DNA of 64,000 nucleotides from Hyphomonadaceae bacterium BL14 (GCA_027627705.1 CP091242.1:2906503-2970502), one strand, 5' to 3'. Positions 35,288-43,802 are shown, counted from the stretch's first letter. A program made the numbers and translations. Notes: a model not told the origin generated them from the sequence alone.

Positions 35288-36640
35288 GTGACGGCTGAAA
35301 CATCCGCGCCGGCCAGCGCGCCTGCGCCGCTGGCCAAACCCGCCCGCGCCTATGCGCTGGGCGTCTTGCTGGTCATCTATATCTTCAATTTTCTCGACCG
35401 CCAGATCGTCAATATCCTGGCCGAGCCCATCAAGAATGATCTGGGCCTCGCCGACTGGCAGCTCGGGGTGATGGCCGGTTTCGTCTTTGCGATCTTCTAC
35501 ACGGTGCTGGGCATTCCCATCGCGCGCTATGCCGAGCGGGCGGACCGGGTGAAAATCATCTCGGCGGCCGTGGCGCTGTGGAGCGCCTTCACCATACTGT
35601 GCGGGCTGGCGGGCAATTTCGTCCAGCTGCTGGCTGCGCGCATCGGTGTGGGCGTGGGCGAGGCGGGCTGCACGCCGCCGGCCCACTCGCTGATCTGCGA
35701 CTATACGCCTAAAGAGAAACGCGCCTCGGCGCTGGCGCTGTACTCCATGGGTATTCCGCTGGGATCACTGGCGGGCATGGTGGTGGGCGGGCTGATCGCC
35801 GACGCCTATGGCTGGCGCGTGGCATTTTTCGTCGCCGGCGCGCCGGGCATCGCGCTGGCGCTGATCGCATGGTTGACTCTGCCGGAGCCCCGCCGCAAGG
35901 GCATGCGCAGCATGACTGCGACGGCGGCGGCCAACTCGCCCAGTATTTCCAACGCTATGACCGAGCTGCGCTCAAAGGCGTCCTTCTGGTGGATCTCCGC
36001 TGGTGCCGCGCTGGCAGCCATGATCGGCTATGGCCACATCACGTTCTACGGTTCGTTCTATCTGCGAAATCATGGCGAGGGCCTGACCGCGATGGCCGCT
36101 CAGGTCAATGAGGTGCTGGGTGTCAGCTTTGGCCCAATCGGATTTCTCGGAACGACACTCGGCTTGCTGATCGGGATTTGCGGGGCGGCGGGCACATATC
36201 TGGGCGGCATTCTGGCGGACCGTTCTGCCCGCCTCAATCCGGCGGGCTACGCCATCGTGCCGGCGATTGCCACCGCGCTCACCGTGCCGCCCTTCGTGGC
36301 GGCGATGCTGGTCCTGGATGCCGGACAGTCGCTGATGCTGCTGGCGGTCCCGGTCTTTCTGGGCGCCATCTGGTATGGACCGGTGTTCGCCAGCGCCCAG
36401 AGCCTGGTGGCACCCCATACCCGCGCCACGGCGGCGGCGGTTCTGCTGTTCATCATCAATCTGGTGGGCCTAGGGCTGGGTCCGGTCAGTGTGGGACTGG
36501 TCAGCGATATGCTCGCGGCCTCCATGGGCGAAGCCGAAGGCCTGCGCTGGTCCATGGTGATTTTCGGCCTGGTCGCTCTGGCTTCCGCGGGTGCTTTCTT
36601 CATGGCAGCGCGCACGCTGAAGGACGAGATCGTCAGCTGA
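35288..36640 (+). CDS. MFS transporter, spinster-like
   Basis: A 450-residue major facilitator protein with 12 predicted helices. The segment NFLDRQIVNILAEPIKNDLG, then FVFAIFYTVLGIPIARYAER and ARIGVGVGEAGCTPPAHSL, matches the spinster-type group common in alphaproteobacteria and often found with aromatic or lipid catabolic genes. The GTG at 35288 follows GGGGAGGA by about 7 bases and is preferred over a TTG two codons earlier. The substrate is unknown. Confidence 0.9.
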   Translation: MTAETSAPASAPAPLAKPARAYALGVLLVIYIFNFLDRQIVNILAEPIKNDLGLADWQLGVMAGFVFAIFYTVLGIPIARYAERADRVKIISAAVALWSAFTILCGLAGNFVQLLAARIGVGVGEAGCTPPAHSLICDYTPKEKRASALALYSMGIPLGSLAGMVVGGLIADAYGWRVAFFVAGAPGIALALIAWLTLPEPRRKGMRSMTATAAANSPSISNAMTELRSKASFWWISAGAALAAMIGYGHITFYGSFYLRNHGEGLTAMAAQVNEVLGVSFGPIGFLGTTLGLLIGICGAAGTYLGGILADRSARLNPAGYAIVPAIATALTVPPFVAAMLVLDAGQSLMLLAVPVFLGAIWYGPVFASAQSLVAPHTRATAAAVLLFIINLVGLGLGPVSVGLVSDMLAASMGEAEGLRWSMVIFGLVALASAGAFFMAARTLKDEIVS

Positions 36641-36658
36641 GGCCGGAGCCGAGACGGA

Positions 36659-36688
36659 GACGGGCGGGGCTGAAACGCTCCGCCCGTC
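36659..36688. terminator. Hairpin between MFS and VOC genes
   Basis: A 12-bp stem with one G-T pair (GACGGGCGGGGC / GCTCCGCCCGTC) and a TGAAAC loop lies between converging genes. No U tract follows, so the evidence for termination is moderate. Confidence 0.5.
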
Positions 36689-36706
36689 CGGTATGTCAGA
36701 TGTGCC

Positions 36707-37294
36707 TCAGTCCCAGTCCAGCGGCGGATAAACGCGCCGGTTGAGCTCCACGATATGGCCGTCGGGATCGCGCAGCATGGACACCATGACCTGATAGGTC
36801 ACGCCGTCGCCGGGATATTCGCGCATGGTGGGCTCGCTCATGACCCGTACGCCGGGGACTTCGGCCGCGGCGGGGAAGACCGTGTCCAGCTCGCTTGTAT
36901 TGAACAACAGCACGATATCGCCGGTCTCAAAGCCCTGCTCCGGTACGTCGGGCGGCGGCGCGTCACCAGCATCGGCCAGCTGCCACAGGCCCAGCATGCC
37001 GATCTGGTCGTCATTGGCTTTCAGGAGCACCAGGCGGGACTGGCTGGACCCGTCCCGGCTGGTGATCATCTGGTCATAGGTGACGGTCATGCCCATGGCG
37101 TCGCGATAAAGCGCCAGCGAGGCGTCCAGATCGCGCACCAGCAACGTGGTGCGCCGCAAGTCCAGTGGATTACGCTCCTCGCTGGCGGCTGCAGGCCCCG
37201 GGGTCCCGGCAGCGCCGGCGGGTGGAGCGGCTTGATTGCAGGCGGCGAGCGACAGGGCCGCCAGTCCTGTTGTGATCAGGGCAAACGTTTTCAT
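36707..37294 (-). CDS. VOC-fold (glyoxalase-like) lipoprotein
   Basis: A 195-residue protein with a lipobox (LAACN near residue 17-21), a short Ala/Pro linker, then a vicinal oxygen chelate domain: RTTLLVRDLDASLALYRDAM, SRLVLLKANDDQIGMLGL, and MLRDPDGHIVELNRRVYPP. VOC domains bind metals and act as dioxygenases, lyases or binding proteins; a lipid-anchored periplasmic form is less usual. It is 21 bases downstream of the CpeT-like gene on the same strand. Confidence 0.82.
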   Translation of the reverse strand: MKTFALITTGLAALSLAACNQAAPPAGAAGTPGPAAASEERNPLDLRRTTLLVRDLDASLALYRDAMGMTVTYDQMITSRDGSSQSRLVLLKANDDQIGMLGLWQLADAGDAPPPDVPEQGFETGDIVLLFNTSELDTVFPAAAEVPGVRVMSEPTMREYPGDGVTYQVMVSMLRDPDGHIVELNRRVYPPLDWD

Positions 37295-37315
37295 GCAAAC
37301 CTCCTTGGCGTGGCG

Positions 37316-37957
37316 TCAGTCCACGCGGTCAAACACATAGCCGCCGCGCGCCGGGCCCCAGATCAACGTGCCCTCGGCGTCAAAGCCGCGGTCCCAGTTG
37401 GCGTGGCCCTGGGGTGTGTGGATGGAGCGCGAGACCGTGCGCACCGCGCCACGCAGGCCCGACGGGCAGGTGTCGAAATTCGACTGCCAATAGCCGTGCG
37501 CGATGCGGTGCACTTCGCCCGAACAGCTCACCGTGCCCAGCTGGTCCCCGGCGATGCGCGCCGGATCGGCATAGGCACCCACCACGCTGGCCGGATCGTT
37601 CAGGGTGTAGATGGTGCGCAGGACCAGGCGGTTGTTCAGCTCCCAGATGCGGATGATGCGCTGGAAATAGGGGCGCTGCTTGATAGCCGGATCAAAATCC
37701 TCCGGGCTGGAGCCCAGGAAAGCGTTTTCCTGATAGAGCCAGATGCCGTCCTCACGATCGGGCCAGATGCGCACCGTCTCGCTTTCCACATAACCCCAGC
37801 CTTCAATGCGGGACTGCTCGAGCGTTGAGAAAGACCCGATCAGCAGGCCCGCCAGCTCATGGGCGCCAGGATAGCCCGGCTCATCCTCCGGCATGGCGGC
37901 GGAGGCAGACCAGGGCGTGGCGAGGCAAAGGCACAGAGCGGCGATCAGCATACGCAT
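37316..37957 (-). CDS. CpeT/CpcT-like secreted protein (DUF1001)
   Basis: A 213-residue protein with signal peptide (LIAALCLCLATPWSASAAMP) and a chromophore-lyase-like CpeT/CpcT domain: LAGLLIGSFSTLEQS, GIWLYQENAFLGSSPEDFDP, KQRPYFQRIIRI, LRTIYTLNDP. In cyanobacteria this fold attaches bilins to phycobiliproteins, but bacterial homologues without such proteins have unknown roles. ATG 37957 has AGGAG upstream. It precedes the VOC lipoprotein and follows the deacetylase operon in the same direction. Confidence 0.75.
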   Translation of the reverse strand: MRMLIAALCLCLATPWSASAAMPEDEPGYPGAHELAGLLIGSFSTLEQSRIEGWGYVESETVRIWPDREDGIWLYQENAFLGSSPEDFDPAIKQRPYFQRIIRIWELNNRLVLRTIYTLNDPASVVGAYADPARIAGDQLGTVSCSGEVHRIAHGYWQSNFDTCPSGLRGAVRTVSRSIHTPQGHANWDRGFDAEGTLIWGPARGGYVFDRVD

Positions 37958-37970
37958 GGCGTGTCTCCTG

Positions 37971-38867
37971 TCAGGCTTCGGGTGCCGGCACAGCGGCGGC
38001 GAACGCTTTGGCGATGTCTTCGCGGGTGGCGATCCAGACGCCGGTTTTGGAGGTCACGTAATCCAGGAAAGCCTGGAACGCGCCGATCCGGCCCGGGCGG
38101 CCGATAATGCGCAAATGCAGGCCCAGGCTCATCATGCGCGCGTCCTCCTCGGCAGACTCTTTGAGGAGCCAGTCGAACGTGTCGCAGGCATAGGTCAGCC
38201 AGTCCCTGGCGGTCAGGGACGGGTCGAGCCAGAACTTCATGTCATTGGTGTCGAGCGCATAGGGCAGGACGATGATCGGCTTGGCACCCGCCCCGCCGGG
38301 CAGATCCACGACGTCCCAGAAGGGAAAATCGTCCGAGTAATCGTCCATATGATAGAGATAACCAGCCTGCGCCAGCAGGCCGCGCGTGATGTCCGTATGC
38401 AGATAGCGCGACAGCCAGCCCGCCGGGCGCCGGCCGCAGGTCTCTTCGATGGAGGTGCCGGCGCGTTCGATGAAGGCGCGCTCATTCTCCTCGTTCATGA
38501 AGGCCTGGAACTGCCAGCGCCAGCCATGGCTGCACGGCTCGTCGCCGCGCGCCATCAGGGCCTTGGCGATCCAGGGCGCGCGCTCCAGCGCCTGGGCGCA
38601 CACGGTCCAGGTCGCCGGGACCTTGAAGGCATCGAGCTGTTTGATTACGCGGGCCGCGCCGCGATTGATCCCGTACTGATAATTGGTCTCGTTGCCATGC
38701 ACCCGGATCGGCGCTTTCAGCGTCACGCCCAGCTCGTCCACCGGTTCGGGCACCTTGTCTCCGTCACGGATATTACGCTCGGCCCCTTCCTCGACATTCA
38801 CAACGATCGACAGGGCGAGCTTCGCGCCATTGGGCCAAGTGAAGCCGGGGGGAGGGGTGCGGGTCAT
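37971..38867 (-). CDS. Polysaccharide deacetylase family protein (PuuE-like)
   Basis: A 298-residue carbohydrate esterase 4-type domain: LALSIVVNVEEGAERN, RVIKQLDAFKVPATWTVCAQ, SHGWRWQFQAFMNEENERAF, and GLHLRIIGRPGRIGAFQAFL. This is the cytoplasmic allantoinase/PuuE-like branch, which can hydrolyse cyclic or acyl amides rather than chitin; no signal peptide is seen. Its ATG shares one base with the SDR stop (TGATG), so they are coupled. It is the last gene of the HapK-SDR-deacetylase operon. Confidence 0.88.
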   Translation of the reverse strand: MTRTPPPGFTWPNGAKLALSIVVNVEEGAERNIRDGDKVPEPVDELGVTLKAPIRVHGNETNYQYGINRGAARVIKQLDAFKVPATWTVCAQALERAPWIAKALMARGDEPCSHGWRWQFQAFMNEENERAFIERAGTSIEETCGRRPAGWLSRYLHTDITRGLLAQAGYLYHMDDYSDDFPFWDVVDLPGGAGAKPIIVLPYALDTNDMKFWLDPSLTARDWLTYACDTFDWLLKESAEEDARMMSLGLHLRIIGRPGRIGAFQAFLDYVTSKTGVWIATREDIAKAFAAAVPAPEA

Positions 38868-39703
38868 CAATGTGGCTCCTCGCCGCCGGACACATTCATG
38901 CTTTCCGCCGTGATGTATTCGGCTTCGTCCGAGCACAGAAAAGCGACGGCCTTGGCTGTATCTTCGGGTTTGCCGGGGCGTTTGAGCGGGATGCGGTCGG
39001 CCATGGCTTTCAGGTAATCCTCAACGCTGGCCGCGCCGACCACCTTGGAGAAATACTCGTTCTGCCAGGCGCCCAGCCCCGTGGTGACGTGGTTGGGGCA
39101 GACATTATTGACGGTGATCTGGTGGGGGCCGAGCTCGATGGCGGCAGAGCGCACCAGGCCGACCAGGCCGTGCTTGGAGCTGGTATAGGCCTGGGCATGG
39201 GGGAAGCCGGATTTGGCCGCCTGGCTGGCGATATTGATGATGCGCCCGCCCTTGCCCTGTTCGACCATCACTTCGGCGGCGGCCTTGATGCCGAAAAAGC
39301 ACCCCGTCAGATTCACATCGATCACCGCGCGCCAGTCATCGGCGGTGACGTCCAGCAGCGGCTTCATGATATAGCCGATGCCGGCATTGTTCACCCAGAT
39401 GTCCAGCGAGCCGTGGGTGTCGCGGGCGTGCCTGGCGAGCGCGCGCATCTGGTCGAGATCACGCACATCGCACACGCACGTCGAGGCGTCCCCGCCGCCT
39501 TTGCGGATATCGGCAGCAATAGCCTCCATCTCGTCCGTCGCGCCGATATGTTCAGCCGGCGTCGCCGGATCGGCGGGCTCACCAATGTCTGAAATCACCA
39601 CCGCCGCGCCTTCCGACGCCAGGCGCAGGGCGATGGCCTCGCCCAGCCCCTTGCGGCGGCCCGAGCCGGTGACGACAGCGGTCTTGCCGGTAAAGCGTCC
39701 CAT
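38867..39703 (-). CDS. SDR-family NAD(P)-dependent oxidoreductase
   Basis: A 278-residue short-chain dehydrogenase: cofactor motif TGSGRRKGLGEAI (instead of TGxxxGIG), NNAGIGYI, catalytic YTSSKHGLVG after NIASQAAKSG. The TGSGRRKGLG glycine pattern is slightly unusual. Its substrate is unknown; position between the HapK-like and deacetylase genes suggests one step of a shared pathway. Confidence 0.9.
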   Translation of the reverse strand: MGRFTGKTAVVTGSGRRKGLGEAIALRLASEGAAVVISDIGEPADPATPAEHIGATDEMEAIAADIRKGGGDASTCVCDVRDLDQMRALARHARDTHGSLDIWVNNAGIGYIMKPLLDVTADDWRAVIDVNLTGCFFGIKAAAEVMVEQGKGGRIINIASQAAKSGFPHAQAYTSSKHGLVGLVRSAAIELGPHQITVNNVCPNHVTTGLGAWQNEYFSKVVGAASVEDYLKAMADRIPLKRPGKPEDTAKAVAFLCSDEAEYITAESMNVSGGEEPH

Positions 39704-39715
39704 GATGCGCCTGCC

Positions 39716-40030
39716 TCAGCCCAGCTTGTCGGTCAGGATGAAGGAGAGATCGTCGGCCATGGCCTGAAACTCGCCGGCGATCTTTTGCATAGCGTCGGTT
39801 CCGACCTCGCCGCCGAAAATCTCCATGTCGTTGACATCGATGATCTCGATATAGGCGTAGGGCGGTTTTGCGTCGGAGCCGAGCAGGCCGGCCGATTTGA
39901 ACACCTCGAACTTGTCCACTGATTTGAGGCCGTTCACCGTGGGCAGGTCCCTGGCCCTGGCCCAGGCTTCGTAATCTGCAGCGCTGACGCCGGGTTTCAG
40001 GTTGAACAGGGCGATGATGCGTGTGGTCAT
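39716..40030 (-). CDS. REDY-like protein HapK family
   Basis: A 104-residue ferredoxin-like alpha/beta-barrel protein: RIIALFNLKPGVSAADYEAW, ARDLPTVNGLKSVDKFEVFK, YAYIEIIDVNDMEIFGGEVG. It matches the HapK/REDY family, named from prodigiosin clusters, though most members sit in catabolic clusters and have no known reaction. It is the first gene of the minus-strand operon next to the palindrome at 40117-40132. Confidence 0.82.
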   Translation of the reverse strand: MTTRIIALFNLKPGVSAADYEAWARARDLPTVNGLKSVDKFEVFKSAGLLGSDAKPPYAYIEIIDVNDMEIFGGEVGTDAMQKIAGEFQAMADDLSFILTDKLG

Positions 40031-40116
40031 GACAAGGGTCTCCTCCCCGAATGGTCCGGCCAGCTTGCGGCAAAGCGGCGCATGAAGCGCACAGCGCGTT
40101 GGCGGGCGTCGGTCAT

Positions 40117-40132
40117 AAATGGTATATCATTT
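40117..40132. promoter_or_regulatory. Palindromic operator candidate (GntR-like) between divergent operons
   Basis: AAATGGTATATCATTT is a 16-bp palindrome with one mismatch and a TGGTATATCA core, similar to operators of GntR-family regulators of the FadR/UxuR type. It lies about 87 bases upstream of the HapK-like gene and 75 bases before the methyltransferase gene, in an AT-rich patch. No regulator gene is adjacent. Confidence 0.5.
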
Positions 40133-40206
40133 GAAATTGACGGCTTTGCCAAGCCAATATGCTAAAGAATTTCATTGCCGTCAGCGTACAGGGAGGCGCA
40201 TTCACC

Positions 40207-41442
40207 ATGCCAGACGACCGTTCCAAACCCATTCTGCCTGATGCGCCTGCTTATGACGGACCGCCTGACTACCGCCTGGTCGGCCGTCACGGCATGTTCC
40301 CCCATACCAGTCATGACGAAACCGAGCGCTTCAATTTCCTCGCCCACATGAACCGCCATCTGGCCAGCCGCGTGCTGCCCGGCGTGAAGGATGCGTTCGA
40401 GGCGCGGGTCGAGCCGGCGCGTGCGCGCAAGGATGGCCCGTTCAGGAATCGCCACGAAGTGCGCAAGGCCCTGATGGCCGATCCGGCCTTCCAGATGTGG
40501 TCCGCCCTGCGCCGCGCCACCATGGAACAGCGCCAGCAGGCCGGGCGCTGGGTCACGCTGCGCCAGGGCGAGGCGCTCAACGCCCGCGCCGCCGAGCTGA
40601 CCGATGGCGATGACCGGCTCGAGCTGGACCCGGCCTTCGAGACACCGCGCTATCTGGCGGCGGTGGACCATCACTGCATGCCCGGCAGCTATCACACTGA
40701 AATCGTACCCGGTGATATCACGGGTGCCGCCAATTACGATTGCGGTCTGTTCGCCACCACGGGCGGTGCGCTGGGCCGGTATAATGATGGCGGCGGGCAG
40801 GCGGTCGCGGCCTGGGTGAAAAAGAACCTGCCGGACTTCAAACCGAAGCGCATTCTCGATCTGGGCTGCGGGCTTGGCCATAACGTGCTGCCGCTGGCGC
40901 AGGCCTTCCCGGAGGCTGAAGTCATCGGCGTGGATTCCGGTGCGCCCATGCTGCGCTACGGGCTGGCGCGCGCCAAGGCGATGGGGGTGGAGAATGTCCG
41001 CTTCATCCAGGCCGACGCCGAGGATTTGTCGCGCTTTGGCGATGACAGCTTTGACTGGGTGCAGACCACCATGTTCCTGCACGAGACCAGCAAGAGCGCC
41101 ATGGAGCGCATTTTCGCCGAGACGCGCCGGGTGCTCAAACCCGGCGGGATCGTTCTCCATGTCGAGCAGCCGCAATACAGCGCCGACATGCCGCTCTACG
41201 AGCAGGCGATCCGCGACTGGGACGCGTTCTACAATAACGAGCCGTTCTGGACGACCATGCACGAGATTGATCTGGATGATCTGATGATCAAGGCCGGCTT
41301 CAAGGATGACAGCGTGCTGCATGGCGGTGTGGCCGCGGTGGTGGACGCCAAGCTGTTCCCGTCATCGGGCGAAGACGCCGTGGAGGACTACGGACGCAAG
41401 GCGGCCTGGCACGTGATCGGCGCCAAGAAGGAAGCAGCGTGA
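40207..41442 (+). CDS. Class I SAM-dependent methyltransferase
   Basis: A 411-residue protein. The C-terminal half holds a UbiE/Methyltransf_11-type domain: RILDLGCGLGHNVLPLAQAF, VIGVDSGAPMLRYG, FIQADAEDLSRF, ETRRVLKPGGIVLHVEQP. The N-terminal 190 residues (MPDDRSKPILPDAPAYDGP and onward) belong to no family I recognise. ATG 40207 follows GGGAGG. It starts an operon with the gene at 41442 and is divergent from the HapK operon, so both are probably under one operator. The substrate is unknown. Confidence 0.85.
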   Translation: MPDDRSKPILPDAPAYDGPPDYRLVGRHGMFPHTSHDETERFNFLAHMNRHLASRVLPGVKDAFEARVEPARARKDGPFRNRHEVRKALMADPAFQMWSALRRATMEQRQQAGRWVTLRQGEALNARAAELTDGDDRLELDPAFETPRYLAAVDHHCMPGSYHTEIVPGDITGAANYDCGLFATTGGALGRYNDGGGQAVAAWVKKNLPDFKPKRILDLGCGLGHNVLPLAQAFPEAEVIGVDSGAPMLRYGLARAKAMGVENVRFIQADAEDLSRFGDDSFDWVQTTMFLHETSKSAMERIFAETRRVLKPGGIVLHVEQPQYSADMPLYEQAIRDWDAFYNNEPFWTTMHEIDLDDLMIKAGFKDDSVLHGGVAAVVDAKLFPSSGEDAVEDYGRKAAWHVIGAKKEAA

Positions 41443-41798
41443 TGGCCTTTGATCCCCTCGCTCAGGCCGGTGCCAAAGCACGCGGCAAGCGGCCCTGGTT
41501 CCTGGAAAATCAGGACGCCGAGCGCGTCATGAACATTGTCATGGCGCTGGCCCAGGAAGTGTCGGTCATGCGTCAGCGTCTCGATACGGTCGAGCGGCTT
41601 CTGGAGACGCGCGCCGTGATCACACGTGCCGATATAGAGGCTTTCACCCCGACAAAAGCCGAAGCCGACGCGCGCGGTGCCTGGAACCAGGAATTCATCG
41701 CCCGCATCCTGCGCATCGTGCAGCAGGAGAATGAGGCGATCACCCGGCCGGATGAAGTGAGCTCGGAAGACGCGGCGCGCGAGTTTCAGGACAATTAG
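41442..41798 (+). CDS. Protein of unknown function coupled to methyltransferase
   Basis: A 118-residue mostly helical protein: KRPWFLENQDAERVMNIVMA, then LAQEVSVMRQRLDTVERLLE (possible coiled coil around residues 30-55) and FIARILRIVQQENEAITRP. The ATG shares a base with the methyltransferase stop (TGATG), indicating translational coupling and perhaps a physical partner. No family recognised. Its 3' end overlaps the converging HicB-like frame. Confidence 0.78.
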   Translation: MAFDPLAQAGAKARGKRPWFLENQDAERVMNIVMALAQEVSVMRQRLDTVERLLETRAVITRADIEAFTPTKAEADARGAWNQEFIARILRIVQQENEAITRPDEVSSEDAAREFQDN

Positions 41799-42057
41799 GC
41801 GCTGCCGGCTTCAAACGTGATGTACACCGCGAGGCCGTTGCCGATTTTCGCGCCGGCCATCCGCTCAGGTTTGAAGGCTCCGGCATCGCCGCACCGTCTT
41901 CCAGCAGCCCTTCGACGTGACACGCCAAGGCCTCCTGCGCCATGGCCCGGGCCTCATCAAGCGTCGCGCCAGCCGCAATGCAGCCTGGAAAGTCCGGGAA
42001 GGACACGCCGAGATCGCTGTCGTCGCCCTTGTTGATGAGGGCGATGTACCCGGCCAT
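41740..42057 (-). CDS. HicB-family antitoxin-like, apparently frameshifted, no HicA
   Basis: The first 62 residues from ATG 42057 are a clear HicB-like fold: MAGYIALINKGDDSDLGVSF, PDFPGCIAAGATLDEARAMA, and EALACHVEGLLEDGAAMPEP. After that the frame becomes Arg/Ser/Pro-rich and loses the usual C-terminal DNA-binding part. A one-base shift at about 41878 gives a more protein-like tail (AFKPERMAGAKIGNGLAVYI) that stops at 41795, just where the converging gene stops. No hicA is next to it. It is best read as a decayed or truncated orphan. Confidence 0.55.
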   Translation of the reverse strand: MAGYIALINKGDDSDLGVSFPDFPGCIAAGATLDEARAMAQEALACHVEGLLEDGAAMPEPSNLSGWPARKSATASRCTSRLKPAAPNCPETRAPRLPSSLHPAG

Positions 42058-42125
42058 GCGGCCACAATATCCGCGCATCGTCGATCTGAAATGCGGCCAT
42101 TGGCCGGGCAGACATGCCCACCCGC

Positions 42126-43247
42126 CTAAGCCTCGGTCTCCAGATCGGTGACCATCAGCGCGGCCTCGAAATCAGGCAGGAGGTCGAAGGCCTCCACGGC
42201 CGTCATCACATTATGACGCCGCCCGCGGGTCCAGAAGCGCCAGTAGGACGAGACGTGCTGGATGCGGCCAATGTCTTCGCCCATCTCGACGAAAAGCTGC
42301 GGGGCGCGGCTCATGAAGGCTTTGAGCGCCGCCGGGTCGCCGCGCTCCACAAAGCGGGTGAACTCCTCATTGTATTCGCCCAGGCGCGATTTCAGGCGCG
42401 CCCAGCGCCGGGCGGACAGCTGTGTGATGGACTCGATCACGCCCTGCAGCTCGGCCCGGTCCGCTCCGGACAGGCCAGGTATCCGCACCGCCTTGATATC
42501 CTTGATGAAGGTCGCGAGGTCCGCATAGCACTCGCCCGCGCGCCAGCTGTAGTAGAGCGTGCCCTTCCAGCCGAAAACCCCTTCACCATACTCGCTCGCG
42601 GTCATGCGCAGCGCATCACGCAGCACCGTCAGCTGGGGCGAATCCTCGTCTTCGAACAGGACTTTGGCAAGGCGGCGCGACTTGTCGAGCGAGTCCAGTG
42701 AAGCCGTGCCCATGGCTTTGCGCACCAGAAGATCGATCTGGCTGGCAACAAACTCGGTAATCTGGCGCAGCTCGTCGTCCGAGATCGCAAAATAGCAAAC
42801 CGCTACCGACTCCCCATTGCGCCGGAAATACTCGTGCAGGAGATAGGGGTCAAAGGACGGCAGGAGCGCAAGCGCGCGCAGGCGCGCAACATCACTGGCG
42901 AAAGCGGCCTCGCCCGGACTGACGCCCAGATGCTGGGCAAGCTGGGTCTCGAAGCGCGGGTGTTCGACGAAGATCGAATGCCCGCCCATATCCAGATCGT
43001 GGTCGCTGATCGGCACGATGACCTTGGTGGCCGATGTACGTGATCCGCCCAGTTCCTCACGCTCCCAGGCGCGCAGGGTGTGCTTGACGACGAAAGCCCG
43101 GTTGAGCCGCGCTTTGCGGAACATCGGGTATTTTGCCCAGTCCGGCTCGTGGCTATGGCGCTCCCGGATCGATACCAGATCGATCACGCGGCTCGTCGAG
43201 CCACCGCGCTTGAGCAAACTCAATTTGCCATAGCCGTCTTTCGCCAT
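42126..43247 (-). CDS. Conserved-looking protein of unknown function
   Basis: A 373-residue cytoplasmic protein with no signal or transmembrane segment: KLSLLKRGGSTSRVIDLVSI, RKARLNRAFVVKHTLRAWE, VPISDHDLDMGGHSIFVEHP, LLPSFDPYLLHEYFRRNGES and a helical C-terminus (RWARLKSRLGEYNEEFTRFV). It does not resemble a family I can name. The ATG at 43247 is preferred over a TTG 15 codons earlier. Ribosome site is weak. Basic residues and the helical region could suit a binding protein, but this is a guess. Confidence 0.7.
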   Translation of the reverse strand: MAKDGYGKLSLLKRGGSTSRVIDLVSIRERHSHEPDWAKYPMFRKARLNRAFVVKHTLRAWEREELGGSRTSATKVIVPISDHDLDMGGHSIFVEHPRFETQLAQHLGVSPGEAAFASDVARLRALALLPSFDPYLLHEYFRRNGESVAVCYFAISDDELRQITEFVASQIDLLVRKAMGTASLDSLDKSRRLAKVLFEDEDSPQLTVLRDALRMTASEYGEGVFGWKGTLYYSWRAGECYADLATFIKDIKAVRIPGLSGADRAELQGVIESITQLSARRWARLKSRLGEYNEEFTRFVERGDPAALKAFMSRAPQLFVEMGEDIGRIQHVSSYWRFWTRGRRHNVMTAVEAFDLLPDFEAALMVTDLETEA

Positions 43248-43331
43248 GTGACCGGGGCCGCTAGAACCATTGAAGTGAGGATGTCGTATCAAGCCCGAGT
43301 GATCACAGGGTTAACCGGGGAGAGAATGTGA

Positions 43332-43799
43332 ATGACCGTGATCAGTGGCGATCTGGGCGTCCAGGAAATCGTGCGCATGCTCGGGCTGAAGCCCCACCCC
43401 GAAGGTGGATGGTATGGCGAGACCTTCCGGGCTGAGCCCGGGCCCGGAAACGCGCGTGAGGCCGCCACCGCCATTTATTTCCTGCTGGCCGCCGACCAGG
43501 TGTCGGCGTGGCATGTGGTGGACGCGGTCGAGGTATGGCTGTGGCACGCCGGGGCCCCGCTGGTGCTGACGGTCAGCGAGGACGGCGTCAGCGCCCGCGC
43601 CATGCGTCTGGGGCCTGATTTGCGTGGCGGTGAGCGGCCTCAGGCCGTCGTGCCGGCCGGTGCCTGGCAGGCTGCCGAGTCGCTCGGTGCGTGGACGCTG
43701 GTCAGTTGTGTGGTGGCTCCCGGCTTCCGGTTTGACGGATTCGAACTGGCGCCGGCGCACTGGCGGCCGGGTCCTGACGGGCCACCAAAGCGAGCCTGA
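43332..43799 (+). CDS. Cupin family protein (DUF985/Cupin_5)
   Basis: A 155-residue single cupin. LGLKPHPEGGWYGETFR, EAATAIYFLLAADQVSAWHV and VEVWLWHAGAPLVLTVSEDG are the DUF985 signature, followed by VVPAGAWQAAESLGAWTLVS and CVVAPGFRFDGFELAP. Family members are small metal-binding or sugar-binding cupins of unknown role. It is divergent from the unknown gene at 42126. Confidence 0.9.
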   Translation: MTVISGDLGVQEIVRMLGLKPHPEGGWYGETFRAEPGPGNAREAATAIYFLLAADQVSAWHVVDAVEVWLWHAGAPLVLTVSEDGVSARAMRLGPDLRGGERPQAVVPAGAWQAAESLGAWTLVSCVVAPGFRFDGFELAPAHWRPGPDGPPKRA

Positions 43800-43802
43800 G
43801 TT

